Assembly (NCBI GenBank): GCA_963575745.1
Contig: CAUYUJ010018554.1
Span: forward strand, 122,501 to 179,592
DNA length: 57,092 nucleotides
DNA from: Prorocentrum cordatum
Lineage: Eukaryota > Sar > Dinophyceae > Prorocentrales > Prorocentraceae
Direction: 5' to 3'
The position numbers and the translations under genes are program-made. Positions 1 through 10,767 of the stretch are shown here, piece by piece. Under the pieces are notes generated by a model. It did no database searches and was not told where the DNA came from. It saw nothing but the letters and a program-made list of their open reading frames with translations. How positions within the stretch are numbered: position 1 is the first letter of the stretch; every line of letters begins with the position of its first letter.

Positions 1-205
1 ACTAGCCACGATTCAGCACGGTGGCTGATGACACTTTCAGCACTAAGATGTGAGTTCACGAATCTGACCTGAATCAAGTCTGGAGACCGATGCTCGAGTA
101 GCTGTCCTATGCGGGCCCATTCATCACCATCTTCACCTTTGTGGTGCACATATGCCTTAGAAATCCGTCCTTTGTAAACATTATCCCAATCCGTCACGTA
201 CATAA
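1..205 (-). pseudogene. LINE-1 RNase H, C-terminal part in a shifted frame
   Basis: Immediately after the stop of the RT frame another minus frame reads YVTDWDNVYKG (the third catalytic Asp block of RNase H), then a WARIGQLL helix and a VRFVNSHLS block typical of the last RNase H segment. The homology therefore continues across a single frameshift close to 195-205 and runs off the left edge. RNase H removes the RNA strand during cDNA synthesis. Confidence 0.68.
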
Positions 206-2764
206 TGGACTGGCCCAGATGGCAAGCCAGAGCCCTCGAAGTTCGCCCCGAGCAACCACTTGGCGGTGTCCCGTCAACGGTCCAGCGATGAAACATCCCA
301 CCTGCGGCCCGACATACTTGGCAACAGTGGCGACTCCTAATGCCACACGTCGTAATATACTATCTGATGTGTCTGGGCCACCACTTGCATCTCCGAAGAT
401 GACCGTGGTGTCAGCCTCCGTGCCCATGGGTAAACAACCTTCAAACACACAATCGTTCAGACCACCACAAGTCCAAGAGTGTTCCTGCGGAGGGTCAGGA
501 GTCCTGGCCCACGCAGCGGGCACGAGCCCTCTGTGCCAAAAACAAGCGCGCATCTCATGCTGTGTTCTGGCCTGCCCTTCGAGGCACTCACTGTTAAGAT
601 AAGCGGCTGCACCCCTGTTATGAGAACAACTCCAGTATACGTGATAAGATGTCTCAGGAGCTTCACCACATCGGTCGCAGTTCACATTAAATTGAATGCC
701 CAATTGTGCACCCCGTCGCACTGCACTCGTAGGCCCATGCTGGTACGACTGGCCCTCGTCAGCACTCACCTCGACGTCGGCAAACGGGTCGCGGTCGCCG
801 CCCATATTGGTCAGCACGGGTTGCGCTCTTGGCGCCGTCGACTGCTGAGGAACATCGGGGCTCGCCGGAACACCTGAAACAGAGCTCGAGTGGCCAGCGT
901 TGGAAGACACTGGACACGCGCGCCCAGGAGACTTCAAATGAACCATATTCCTAGCCTTGGGCCAGGCAGCGCCGATCGCGATGTTCAAGAGCAGGCCTGC
1001 AAGACGAGGCCCCCCAGGTCGCACACCTCGAAGCTGCTTGAGTAACCGTCGGAGAGAGTACCCGTCAATTCCGCGCCCCAGGCCGCCCCCGTCGTGTTGC
1101 AACTCTGCCTGGCGCCAGAAGGGAACCATAGCAGCTACCTTTGTCTCATCAATGTACTCCTTGAAAGTACCCAGCGCAGGGATGCCAGTGAAGCTCTCAT
1201 CGGGAAACTCCCATTTGAAATCTCCAGGCGGCCCCCATGACGCAGGGGTCCTCGGGATCCACCCGAAGCTCAGCATGTAAAAAATGATGGCGGACATCGG
1301 CCCTCGTATATGCCGACTGCGCGCAGCCTCAGGAATACTCTCCATCTTGGCCCTGACCTTAGGCCACGCACGAAGGGCAGCACCCCGAAGCTGAGGTTGA
1401 TCCCTCCACTGCTGCAGCCATAACTCGAAAGTACCTGCTGCAAACTTCTCCGCTGGGCGGAGGTTGGGAACTTCGATCGCCAGGAGGGCAGTCAAACATC
1501 TTCCACGAGACTTGCCGCAGCAGGCGGCCCCGAGTCTGCGACGGTAGGCCGCGAGGTGAGATCCAACCACTCCATGCAATTGATACCCATAATTTCCTGC
1601 TGCGTGGGCCCCCTGACGCTCCAACTTGGAAGTCAGATGAGCCCTTCGAATAACTCTAGTGTAGCGGACCACCTTCCTGTTGCGAAGGACATGTCTGGCG
1701 TTCCGCTTTGACCTTTGCTCTCGTCCATGCCGACAGCCTGCACCTAAATCCACACCCAAATATGAAGTCTGACGAGCTGCAGAGATGGAAACGCCTCGGA
1801 GTCTCAGCGCCTTGACCACCGCCTTCGCGTCGCCATGGCGTGAGCACATAACCACTGACTTAGATGCCATGGACAACCTCTGGGTCCGTAATCCAGCTGC
1901 CGTGGCCGAAATACACTTGATAAGATTCGATCGAACTTCCTCTCGTGAGCCTTTAGTAGCCTGCGACAAATCGTCGATCCACAGACGGTGGCTGCATCGC
2001 ACCTGAGCGGTGCTGATGCGCTGCATAACGTAATAAGTCATGATCCTCGCCAGCCTTGTCCCTGACCTGAGCCCTTGGACGATGCTCTGGGTGGGCTCGA
2101 AGGGCTGCGAGAACGCACTCAGCTGACTAAGCGTGCGCGGTGCCGCACACTGAGAAAGTTCGAGAAGTAGTACAGTAGGTGGGAATTCCAATCTGACAGC
2201 TGCCCGCGCCAATTTGAGCCAGCACGCGGCGTCATAGAATGAGCTGGCGCCGACCAAACTGTGACCATACGGAATGGCAAGAGCTGAACACACTTCCTCG
2301 TTAAGCACGCGCCGAAAGGCCTCTTGTAGGGCCGAGTTCCCCCGAACAGCAGCGTCCCAGCTCGGCGCGGCGGCCTCGGTCCAGGATTTCACCCAGGGCC
2401 CCCGAGCCTTACTCCAGACTCTCCCGATCGTAGAAACCAACCTGATGACCCGATCCCCAGACGACTTTTTAGGGGGAAGCTTCCCGATGACAACCATAAT
2501 CTGAATCTGCCAAACTCCAAGATGTTCGATGGTATTCAGTACGTTGGCAAGCTCTTGCAGGCCGACGTCGGGGAGCCGCCCGAGGACGCACGGCGTGAAC
2601 TTGTCCACGCCTAGCCCCGTCGAGGGCCGCATTCCTCTGAGGGCCTGACGAAGGTCGTGAACCTGGATCTCAGGAAGGACCTCAGAATCCCGAATGGCGT
2701 CACGAATAACCCCCAACACCCCGTCAAACAGGGCCTCAGGAGCACCGGCTGGTGGAGCCCACAA
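194..2764 (-). pseudogene. LINE-1 ORF2, reverse transcriptase and start of RNase H
   Basis: The open frame encodes 856 residues. RT blocks in order: GLGVDKFTP (about residue 50), motif A around residues 169-178, a block near 230 (QGLRSGTRLA), and the catalytic pair in LWIDDLS (about 261-267). In motif A the catalytic Asp expected before xSSFYD is a Gly (codon at 2249-2251, GGC), which should abolish polymerisation; GGC differs from an Asp codon by one base. RNase H begins at FGDASGG (first Asp) and RGELRGLW (Glu), then the frame ends at TGA. A Cys/His cluster (CDRCGEA ... SYHVYWSC) precedes RNase H. Confidence 0.75.
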
Positions 2765-3385
2765 CTCATGTCACTTGCGAGCTTTGAATTAAATCAACAG
2801 TGCCCTTGGGATGGTACACGAGGGAGTGATCATCCCAAAGCTCCCGGGCGGGGATGGGGCCCTGGCGCATGGAGCGGCGGAGGCAGCCGAGCGCCTCCGA
2901 GGTGACCGCCCACCCCCTGAACTAGCGCAACGACTCGGACACCGCCCTACGCTGAGCTCTACGCATAATCTTACCAGAATCATTAGCAAGCCTCTCAAGC
3001 AATCGAACATCGCATTCGCCGATGGCCAGCAGCACCCGAAGCCATTCAGACCAGGCAGGTTCCAAGCCGCCCCGCACGACACGATGGACTTGGTCAGGCC
3101 TATCTTCTAGAAGCTTCAGACATGCCTTCTACAACCTTTGACGCTGCAACACCCCATTCCTCCTAGCTTTGTGGCGGGTTAAGGAGTTAATGACGGTATG
3201 AAGCCGAGTCCACCACCCAGCAACAAGATCACGTAAAGGGGCAACCCGAACTTTATCATTCACCCGCACCTCCTCGACGACGAAATACGGGCACTCCGAC
3301 CGAGAAGGGCCAACTCGGGCCTGCCCACCATGATGTTGGTAAATTGAGCCCTCGACTGCCTGAACCCAGGATGCGTAGAGCCCAC

Positions 3386-4153
3386 TTACGATGTTGGAGC
3401 CCTTGGGGTTAGCCTGGCACGCGGCGGAGTCGAACAGGTAGGGAGGGAGGGAAGCAGGGGAGAAACTGGGACACCCCACAGAGGCTCGCTGAGCCCCCCA
3501 AACTTCCACAGGAATGGCGTAAGCAACCTGACCACTAGACATGCTAGGGGGGGGGTCTGGGCCGAACTATCCTGCTGCGCTGCCTGGCCCTCGGACGAGG
3601 GCACGCTGCGCCCGCTCGGCGCCGCGACACCACCCAAGAGCCCCAAGCCTCCAGGATCAGAGCCAGAGCCCGAGGCCGACCCAGGGGCCCCAGGACCACG
3701 CGCGCCAGACTGCAGCTCAACATGAGAGCCTCCAGCTCCAGACTGGCCCCCGAGGGCGCTGTCGGGGCAGAAATTTAGCTCGTGGACCCACGGGTCTTCT
3801 TCTTCAAAGAAATCAGAATCGGGTTCGCAATCATCAACCGCAGCCGGTGGCCCCGAGGCTCCCGACTGTGGCTGAGCAACCTTTTTACTCGGAGCAGCGG
3901 CTTCCAGAGCATCACCGAACAGTTCAGCATAGCGAGCATCTCGCTTGATGACACTCGCCTGCACAGCAAGCGCCCTCTCAGCACGTGCCTTGCTCGATTT
4001 GGATCCCACCGTGGGTCCCACGCCTGGACGAGGAATTTGCGGCAGTCGAACTGCGACACTCATGAGACGAGTGAGTAGCTGTTCACCCTTCTGCCTGAAA
4101 GAAACTCGGAGACCGATGTGCGTCTTCCACGGTACATCCACAATCGGATCCAC
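3386..4153 (-). pseudogene. LINE-1 ORF2, end of endonuclease and linker (frameshifted)
   Basis: This frame continues the endonuclease after a frameshift near 4150. It has the terminal block with PWKTHIGLRVSF, corresponding to the family's closing S-D-H region (Asp of the SDH block not seen). A linker rich in Pro, Gly and acidic residues follows. The overlapping frame at 3129-3542 then carries plausible linker text (helical, with a YASWVQAVE block), and a third frame with an internal stop covers about 2790-3090. I read 2765-3385 as decayed linker. Confidence 0.5.
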
Positions 4154-4770
4154 TCTGCGAGTGATGCCAATCGCACTGGCGCTGCATAGGAGGTAGTCGA
4201 TGCGGGGCCACTGGGGCCGTCACAATATGCGCTCTAAGTTTAGACACGAACTGAAAGTGAAAAAAAGCGGCCGCTGAGATATCGAAGTCGCGGACGACGA
4301 CCCACGGCAACTGGAGCGCTCGAAGGAGTCCTCTGAGGCGACGGCATCGAAGTAGGTTCTCCCCCGAGAACCCGATCCCGCTCCAACCGTAGAAACTGAT
4401 GAGCACGAACGAGAACCCGCGCATGTGGACCACCACTGGTACCACGCCGTCTAATTGCTGAGAATTGTCTTGCTTGAGATCGGGAATGTTGGCTAGCTCG
4501 AGTGAATGAATTCTGAGGTGGCCCTTGGACAAGATCCACTCACCTCCCTCATTCGCCCTCGCCTCACGCCCTTCAGCAACTCGACGCTGCCGTACCCCAC
4601 TACGTGCTGCACTGTGAAACAACCGAAGCCCCTGACTGCGAGCTTTGATATCCCAAGATTTGGTATCGACTGCGTTGACGTGGGTCTCAACGAAAGAAAA
4701 CGTGTCCGCCGTACGCCTCTGCTGTGCTACCCATTGCCAAACTCTGTCACTCATGCACATGACATTCCCA
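4083..4770 (-). pseudogene. LINE-1 ORF2, endonuclease part (degenerate)
   Basis: The frame carries recognisable blocks of the exonuclease-endonuclease-phosphatase fold: a VETHV block where the catalytic Glu sits (usually QETH), a hydrophobic FVLISFYGWSG strand, and VVRDFDIS where the family has GDFN. The last block has lost both the Gly and the Asn, which argues against an active nickase. The homology ends at about 4150 and continues in a neighbouring frame. The enzyme normally nicks the target DNA to prime reverse transcription. Confidence 0.65.
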
Positions 4771-5012
4771 AAATTGAGAGTAGTATGCGGCCCCCCATCA
4801 TCGTCGCCAGGACTCGACTGCGAGTCAGACGTAGATGGCCCAGCCGTCGTAGATGAAGATGGAGAGGAGGGAGGCTCGGATACTTCACCAGGTCCCCGAA
4901 ATAACCGCGAAGGTCCAGGAGCCGAAAGAGAGGAGGAATAATCTGGTAGGCCTTGACATCCCTGCGGCGCCTGAGCTGGCCCAACCTGTGGCTCAGACGC
5001 GCTCGATGAGTC

Positions 5013-6092
5013 TCACTCCGAGTAGGGCGCGTAGCCCTTGCCCCCCGCCTTGGCCGTCGCCCCATTGCCCTTGGCCTCGGCGGCCACGAACTTGGCGCGG
5101 GATATGCGTTCAGCCTCGGCACGCACAGCAGCAGCTCTAACCTCCTTGGCCTCCTTCACATCCTGGCTCCCCGCCTCCTCCGAGGTAGCCTGGCCAGGTG
5201 CTCCAGGGGCATGTCCAGCCTGCTGCGGCGGGGCCTCATCCTTCTTCTCCTCGTTCTCTGCGGCGTTCGAGGTGTCGGACCGCCTCTTATTCTTTATCCT
5301 CTCAGTAACTGCCTGACGCAGGTCGGTAGCCTTCTTCAGCCACTCCTTGACCTGCTCCTCGCGGTTGGTGGGGAGATCTTTGGCCTGCTGAAGCTCCGGC
5401 TTCAGCTTCTCCATGTCGCCTCGCTCGGACTCCTCGAAATCCTCCAGGTTATCAAAGATACTGGCATCCCAAGACAGGTTGAATAATCCAGAACCACTCC
5501 CACCCTTGGGACAGGTGTCGACCTCGGCAACGCCCTCCACCTGAGCGAGACGCTTGGCTGCGGCCTGCTTGTGCAGGGTGGCCTCGGCGAGGGCAGTGGC
5601 CGCTGTGACCTCCTTGGCCTCAGCGACGGCGAGCTGCTGCCTGAGCCTCATGACTGACTTCACCGACTGATTGTGTTTATGCTCTGCATCCCGCCATGCG
5701 GAATCAGCACGTCGTACTGCCTCTGCTGCAGGCTCCTCGACAACGGGCGCCTCCGACTCGCTCTCGAGTTTAGCCAGCTCCGCCTGAAGGGTGTCTCGCA
5801 ACTGCGGGTCGGTGGCAGCGGCTATGGCATTCACCAGGAGCTCCTTCACTGACGGGGGTTTCGCCGTGCTCTGCGCAACTGGCCCTTTCAAAATAGACTT
5901 CCCAGGTTTGAGCAACTGGTTCCTGCCAATGTCGGAGGATTCACTCTTGGGGGATTTGGACCTGGCGCGATGTAGGCGAACCTGCTGCCCGCACTTCTTA
6001 CATACTCTTCCACTGTCCTCGAGAATGTGGTTCCATTCGCACGTTTTGCAGTTGGTGCACCTGCTCCAGACCCTGGATGACACGCCCGACAT
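5013..6092 (-). CDS. LINE-1 ORF1: zinc-finger and coiled-coil RNA-binding-type protein
   Basis: The ORF encodes 359 residues from the first in-frame ATG (6092); the frame is open to about 6173 without another ATG. Near the N-terminus there is a C-x2-C ... C-x2-C cluster (CTNCKTC, then CKKC). It resembles the finger that opens the ORF1s of LINE-2 and LINE-3 in this window. The middle is Ala/Glu/Lys/Arg-rich with long helical, coiled-coil character, and the tail is basic and Gly/Ala-rich. LINE ORF1 proteins bind the element RNA and form the particle; that role is inferred from position and composition. ORF2 starts just downstream in another frame. Confidence 0.72.
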   Translation of the reverse strand: MSGVSSRVWSRCTNCKTCEWNHILEDSGRVCKKCGQQVRLHRARSKSPKSESSDIGRNQLLKPGKSILKGPVAQSTAKPPSVKELLVNAIAAATDPQLRDTLQAELAKLESESEAPVVEEPAAEAVRRADSAWRDAEHKHNQSVKSVMRLRQQLAVAEAKEVTAATALAEATLHKQAAAKRLAQVEGVAEVDTCPKGGSGSGLFNLSWDASIFDNLEDFEESERGDMEKLKPELQQAKDLPTNREEQVKEWLKKATDLRQAVTERIKNKRRSDTSNAAENEEKKDEAPPQQAGHAPGAPGQATSEEAGSQDVKEAKEVRAAAVRAEAERISRAKFVAAEAKGNGATAKAGGKGYAPYSE

Positions 6093-6174
6093 GCGATTAT
6101 GCGGATACTGTAGACCATGTCCTGCTTCGCCAACGCGGTAGCGATCCTCGCTCGCGCCCGCGATGCCACTCAAG

Positions 6175-7643
6175 CACCACGCTGAGGTGCAGGACTGGAA
6201 CTCTGGAGGTACGGTGGGTAGGTAAGAAAGGAAAGGTTACCCCAGCCCCCGCCCCACCTGCAAGAGCCCCAATTGCTTGAGGAGGGCGGAGGGGGGGGGG
6301 GGGAACGGGGGGGGTGAGCAAGGCAGGGGACTGGGAGAGGGGGAAGGGGGAATAGTAAGGACCAAGGGAGGGGGGAGGGGGAGGCTCAGCGGGGGGGAGG
6401 GAACGGGGAGGCCCTGGGGAGAGGGAAGGTGGGAGGCCCCAAGACAGCCCCCGAGAGACCCCAAAAGGTTCCCAAAAAAGGCCCGAACGTGCCGCCGCGA
6501 GGCCCCCGAGAGGCCTCCTGAGAGACCCCAGCAACCCTCACAAAAAGGCCTCTTGTCCACGACCCATTCTGGCCGAAGGCCATCAGACATTGTCGAGGAA
6601 CGCGTAAGATTCGGGCTCGGGGGACTCGGGCTGACCTGACGGCGCCATCATGAACATGACAAGACCCAGTGCGAAATTTGACGCGAGCTCCCGCTGCAAA
6701 CATCCCACGAAAATTGTACCGCAAAAATCCAGGACGCGCTCATCAAAAAGCGTCGGCAAACCCGAGTTCCGGCGTTCTCGAGTCTTTCGTTTCCCCAACA
6801 CTGCATTCAGAAGGGACCAGCGAAATCAGCGAAGCGACTGAATAACAAGACCCGAGAACGCGAAGGGGAGGAGGCTCAGGGGGGGCGGGGATGATCGAGG
6901 GATGCGGGAAGTGGGAGGAGGGAGGACTTCAGCACGGGAGGCGGTTGATCCCGGCGACGCCTCTCCAGCAGGTCCTTCTTGAGCGCATCGGCCTCCTCCT
7001 TCGTGCCGCCGGCCTCGATTTTCTCGAAGCAGCGCCGGCAGATGCGCGCCGCCTGAGCCGAACCGCTCACCTCGTCTGTTCCGACGCCCCGCTCCCCCTT
7101 TCCACATTTCCCCTCCTCTTCCCCTCTCTCCCACCCCCGCCCTCTGCCCCCCTCCCCTCCCCCCCCCTCTCTCGCCAGCTCTCTTCTTTTCCCCTCCTCC
7201 ACTTCCATCCATGCCTCTGTTCTGATCTGGCGATGTGCAGAGAGAACCTTCGAAGGGGGCGACCACAGGTCTGACCGTGCTATCTGCAGGACTCCAGAGA
7301 TCTCGATCGAAGCGCTCAGTGCAGGATGCGGACGGCAACGGCAGCGGCAGGCAAGTGGAAGCGAACGGCGAGGAGGGGAGGAGAGAACACGACGACACGA
7401 AAGGAGGAAAAGAGCAGCAAGGGTGCCCATCCATCGAGTGCGGACGCGGCCGCAAGAAACCCAGCCCTGAAGACCCAGCGCGAGAGGTGCGACTGGGGGG
7501 ACGCCCAGGGTACCCTGAACGCAGCAGCCTCTTCAACGGCCGCTGGAAGTTCCCGCGCAGCGCCGAGGACGGTAGAAACTCAGAATACCATGACGAAAAG
7601 CTGATGGCTTCTCGATGCGCGCCCCCACTGTATACCTCTCTCT

Positions 7644-7676
<33 letters not shown>

Positions 7677-7800
7677 CCTCTGCCTCCTCCTCCTCCTCCT
7701 CCTCCTCCTCCTCCTCCTCCTCCTCCTCCTCCTCCTCCTCAGCCGTTCTGGCACAAATATTTTGTGCTTGTTGACGCGAACCTCAGAGCGGCACACTGCG
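6175..7800. other. Spacer between divergent LINEs: G-rich tracts and CT/CTC repeats
   Basis: I see no convincing gene here. 6284-6440 is strongly G-rich with many runs of three or more Gs. 6440-6560 is built of degenerate units resembling GAGGCCCCCGAGAG. 7080-7200 is C/T-rich. The long open frames are products of this biased composition. Either LINE could have its promoter here, but I see no defined site. Confidence 0.6.
7634..7742. repeat. (CT)n followed by (TCC)n microsatellite
   Basis: An almost pure CT dinucleotide run (about 7634-7672) passes into about twenty TCC trinucleotides. It lies 100 bp before LINE-2 ORF1. Confidence 0.9.
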
Positions 7801-7848
7801 TCAACGGGCCATTGGCTCGGATCTACTCAGTGATTGACTTCGGGGTGT

Positions 7849-9126
7849 ATGACACCCCCGCCTACCCAGCGCAATGGTGGTGCTAAAGGTGGAGGGCGTG
7901 GCAAAGGACGCGGTCGAGAGGACTGGTCCAACAGCACGGCCCCCCCATGGCACTACAGTAGCGCCTACATGTACACGGACAAGACTGCAGAAGGGTTCTC
8001 CAAGTTCAAGTGCAGCTCCTGCGGCTGCGCCAAGAAGCCGAAATCGGCTCGCTACTGCAAGCATTGTGGTATTCCTCTTGCTGCTGTGCGCCCCGTTGAT
8101 GGTGGAGCCCCACAGAGTGGGGCGTGGTCACAGGCTCCTCCTGGCGTCTTCTCACCGATGGCGCCACGGGCCATGCAAGTTCGTACTCCCTCAGGGCCCC
8201 CAGGTGGTTCTGGGCAGTTCGCTGGTGCTGCACATGGAGGAGGGCATCCTGGAGGCTCAGCCGCCAAGGCACCCCCGCTCCCAGTCGGCGCGCAGAGCCA
8301 GCTCAACGCGACCAAGGCCAAGCAGCTGGCTGAGCTCGCGCGCAAAGGAGGCGACCTTACCACGGCATCAGAGTACGAGGCTGAGCTCAAGAAACTTCAT
8401 GCTCAAGAGTTGCCCAAGCCTCCCACACCTCTCCACCAGCGCGTGCAGCAGCAGTTCGCGGCTGTGGCTCGTTTGGAGAAGGCCTTGGACAGAGAAGTGG
8501 ACAAGTTCTTGGGATGGAGGGACGACGCTGCTAAGCTTGAAGACACAGTGCGCAGCATGCGTGAGGAGCTGGCCACTGCCGACCAGCAGTACAAGTCGTT
8601 GGTTGCGGACCTGCAGCAGCAGGCGTCAGTGGCGCCCCCCCCTGCTGCTCCTGTGCCTGCCAAGCTCAAGCTGGAGGACCTGTGCGCCGACACGTTCGAC
8701 CTGGGCGCTTTCCTCACAGTGGACGAGGTCAGCTTCTTCGAGGGCGATGCCGAGCTCGAGGACAAGGACCGCGAAGAGATCGCCAAGCGGAAGGAGGACC
8801 TCAACGCGCGTGTGTCCAAGCTCGCCAAAGACCTGCTGGGCCCCCTGGTGGCTGCCGCCAAAGCTGCTCGAGATGCCCATCGTGAACACCTGGCTCGCGT
8901 TGCTAGCAAGCGGCGCCGCACCGACCTGGGAGCAGCTGCTGGTGGAGATGCTGGAGCTGATGAGCCGCGTCAGGCACCTGCTGCTGCCCCAGCCGCGGCT
9001 GCCGCCGAGGCAACTCCAGCTGGTGGTGGAGCCCCAGCAGCTGACGATGTGCGGGCCAAGGCAGAGAGGGTCCTTCAACCCCCTCCCCCTGCTCCTGACG
9101 GGGCGGGGGGAGGAACCAGTGCTTAG
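7849..9126 (+). CDS. LINE-2 ORF1: zinc-finger and coiled-coil protein
   Basis: The ORF encodes 425 residues from the first ATG; the open frame begins at a TTG 15 nt earlier. The N-terminus is Gly/Arg/Lys-rich. A C-x2-C ... C-x2-C finger follows (CSSCGC, then CKHCG, about residues 48-68). The middle is long, helical, Ala/Glu/Lys-rich and likely coiled coil, and the tail is Ala/Pro-rich after a basic KRRR block. The arrangement matches LINE-1 and LINE-3 ORF1, so an RNA-binding, particle-forming role is inferred. A weak spliced-leader-like stretch lies just upstream (about 7803-7822). Confidence 0.75.
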   Translation: MTPPPTQRNGGAKGGGRGKGRGREDWSNSTAPPWHYSSAYMYTDKTAEGFSKFKCSSCGCAKKPKSARYCKHCGIPLAAVRPVDGGAPQSGAWSQAPPGVFSPMAPRAMQVRTPSGPPGGSGQFAGAAHGGGHPGGSAAKAPPLPVGAQSQLNATKAKQLAELARKGGDLTTASEYEAELKKLHAQELPKPPTPLHQRVQQQFAAVARLEKALDREVDKFLGWRDDAAKLEDTVRSMREELATADQQYKSLVADLQQQASVAPPPAAPVPAKLKLEDLCADTFDLGAFLTVDEVSFFEGDAELEDKDREEIAKRKEDLNARVSKLAKDLLGPLVAAAKAARDAHREHLARVASKRRRTDLGAAAGGDAGADEPRQAPAAAPAAAAAEATPAGGGAPAADDVRAKAERVLQPPPPAPDGAGGGTSA

Positions 9127-9640
9127 CCTGGCCGCACATCCGCGCTTGCATGCGCGTGCCAGTCACAGCGCTCACACGGTGAGCGCCCAGAGGGTTTTTT
9201 TTATTTTTCTGGGCCTCCAGCAGGCCACTCTTGCCCTCCAGGGATCCAGGGAACGTAAATGAGCCCTGGAGACCAGGAGCGGCAGCCCCCACCTTTTGCT
9301 TTCGATGTGTTCGGAAACCTCGGTCTCAGAACGCATTCCCATCATGGGTCGTATGACGTGGGCGTCGACGGAGTGTGTAGCTCTCTCGATGCCCAGTGGG
9401 CTGATGCCCGCAAGTATTTCAACTTGTCGCAAGCTGCGGAGGCCACCCTTGCCAAGTCGGACAGTGCCTGTCCCCGTCTGGCCGCTGGCGGCCATCTTCC
9501 TGGGCATCGGCGCGGCCCTCCTGGGTTTTTCGGCTCCGCGGGCCAAGAAGTTCTTTACCAAGGCCGCACCCGGCCTCGTTGTTGAACGCTCTCCGGCGTC
9601 CAAGTTTTTTCCCTTCCACTCCCCCGAGCCCAGTCCTGGA
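9127..9640 (+). other. Region between LINE-2 ORF1 and endonuclease
   Basis: Plus frames at 9259-9585 and 9296-9655 are open but show no domain I recognise. One of them is probably the decayed N-terminal part of ORF2. A T-rich run lies at about 9195-9211. Confidence 0.4.
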
Positions 9641-9969
9641 GATTCTAAATGTTGAGCTCGTCGCCCAGACTGCTAACGTCACGTCTTGGCAATCCGACTC
9701 GGGAGGCGGTCTCAAAGCTTGGCCCCCTAAGTGTGGTGCGCACATTCTCTTTATCTAAGAGCACCACTTAATCGAAGCTGAGCTGGAGGAGGCTACAGGC
9801 TGGGCCCATCGGCATGGGTGGAAAGCTATCCTTGGGCCTGCTGCTCCAGGAGTTGGACATGGTACGTCGTCAGGGGTGGGGATCCTGGTTCGGAACTCTT
9901 TGGGATGTCACGCACCTCCTGGAGGCCACATCATCGACCGTCAGCGTTCGATCGGAGCTGTAGTGCATA
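9641..9969 (+). pseudogene. LINE-2 ORF2, N-terminal half of endonuclease, with premature stop
   Basis: The frame reads a TANVTSW strand, then HILFI-stop-EHHL, where the family has Q-E-x-H. The stop (TAA at 9756-9758) replaces the Gln codon CAA by one C-to-T change. Downstream it reads GTSSGVGILVRN, the usual strand-turn block of the fold. The frame stops being LINE-like exactly at the copia insertion point. Confidence 0.72.
9965..9969. repeat. Left target-site duplication GCATA
   Basis: The five bases before the left LTR are identical to 20505-20509. Five-bp duplications are usual for copia integrases. Confidence 0.88.
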
Positions 9970-10767
9970 CTGATGGTTCCACGTGTTCTGTCATATAACT
10001 GCAACTCTTGTTCTGCCATCGCCGGCACAGTGGTACCAACAGAAGATCTTACAATGGAGTGGACTGTAAGAGGTAGACGTGGGGAGTGACGATGGACTGA
10101 CGATTGCGCAACGTTTTCCTGCTACGCAAACAGTCCGGCTTGAGCCAAACGGGTACGGATCCATATCCATCCCGCGGCTCGCGCAAAGCGTCTCTGCATC
10201 GACTCGTTTCTCTGGGGTCGAAACTGTGCAAGGGACTTGTCGGCTATCGAACGGCAGAGCCAGCCCGACCACCGACCGTCGGCTATCGAGCTGGATTCCC
10301 AGCCCGACCACCGACCTTGAGTAAAAGAGCGTACACTACGATATATAAATATGGCGTGAAATACTGCCGTTAATTATTAATGTTATCTTCTGATGCGCCC
10401 TCGCGGCTGGACTGCCCCAGCCTCTCTGAGCCTCTCGCGTCGCGCCGGCAGGGAGCTTCGTCTCGCACCAGCGGGGAGCTTGCGGGCAGGCCTTGTCTCG
10501 CGCCAGCAAAGCACAGAGGTCCTTCTCAGCCAACTCGTGACTCGAAGGCCCCCGAGGGGCACAACCCGGGCCAGGTTTTTGTTGGGCCCACGAAAAAGAA
10601 GCGCAGTTACCGTCGCTTAGATTACATTAGAAATCCGGCACGGAAGCGTACTATACATATAATACAATCGGTGCAACGGCATGCACGTGATCACTCACCC
10701 TTTCCCTCGATGTCATTGCTGTGCTGCATGTTCTTCATGAGAAGGTGGGCCCGGAGGGACTCACGCG
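9970..10767 (-). repeat. 3' LTR of the copia element
   Basis: The 798-bp LTR matches the one at 19707-20504 except for seven substitutions that I counted by eye. Its ends are not the canonical TG...CA: on the plus strand they are CTGATGG and TCACGCG. The inner edge is set by the polypurine tract, the outer edge by the target duplication. It holds a 39-bp imperfect tandem pair (10240-10317) and a spliced-leader-like stretch (10139-10159). Confidence 0.95.
10139..10159 (-). other. Spliced-leader-like sequence in the 3' LTR
   Basis: Identical to the copy at 19876-19896, as expected from LTR duplication during reverse transcription. Confidence 0.75.

Larger units (their letters stand above)
1..6092 (-). 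mobile_element. LINE-1 copy: non-LTR retrotransposon, 3' end off the left edge
   Basis: Domain order on the minus strand is zinc-finger/coiled-coil ORF1, AP-type endonuclease, RT and RNase H, which is the layout of a two-ORF LINE with a C-terminal RNase H. ORF1 is intact, but ORF2 needs several frame changes, so the copy is probably dead. The element is cut by the window edge after the third RNase H block. It stands head to head with LINE-2 across a 1.7-kb spacer. Clade assignment would need a tree; an I-like clade is a guess based on the RNase H. Confidence 0.88.

Noticed and set aside
9971-10763. Canonical TG...CA LTR boundaries (TGATGG ... ACTCA) instead of 9970-10767
   Set aside because: The two repeats agree for four more bases at one end and one at the other. 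The primer site, polypurine tract and perfect 5-bp duplication all fit only the wider boundaries.
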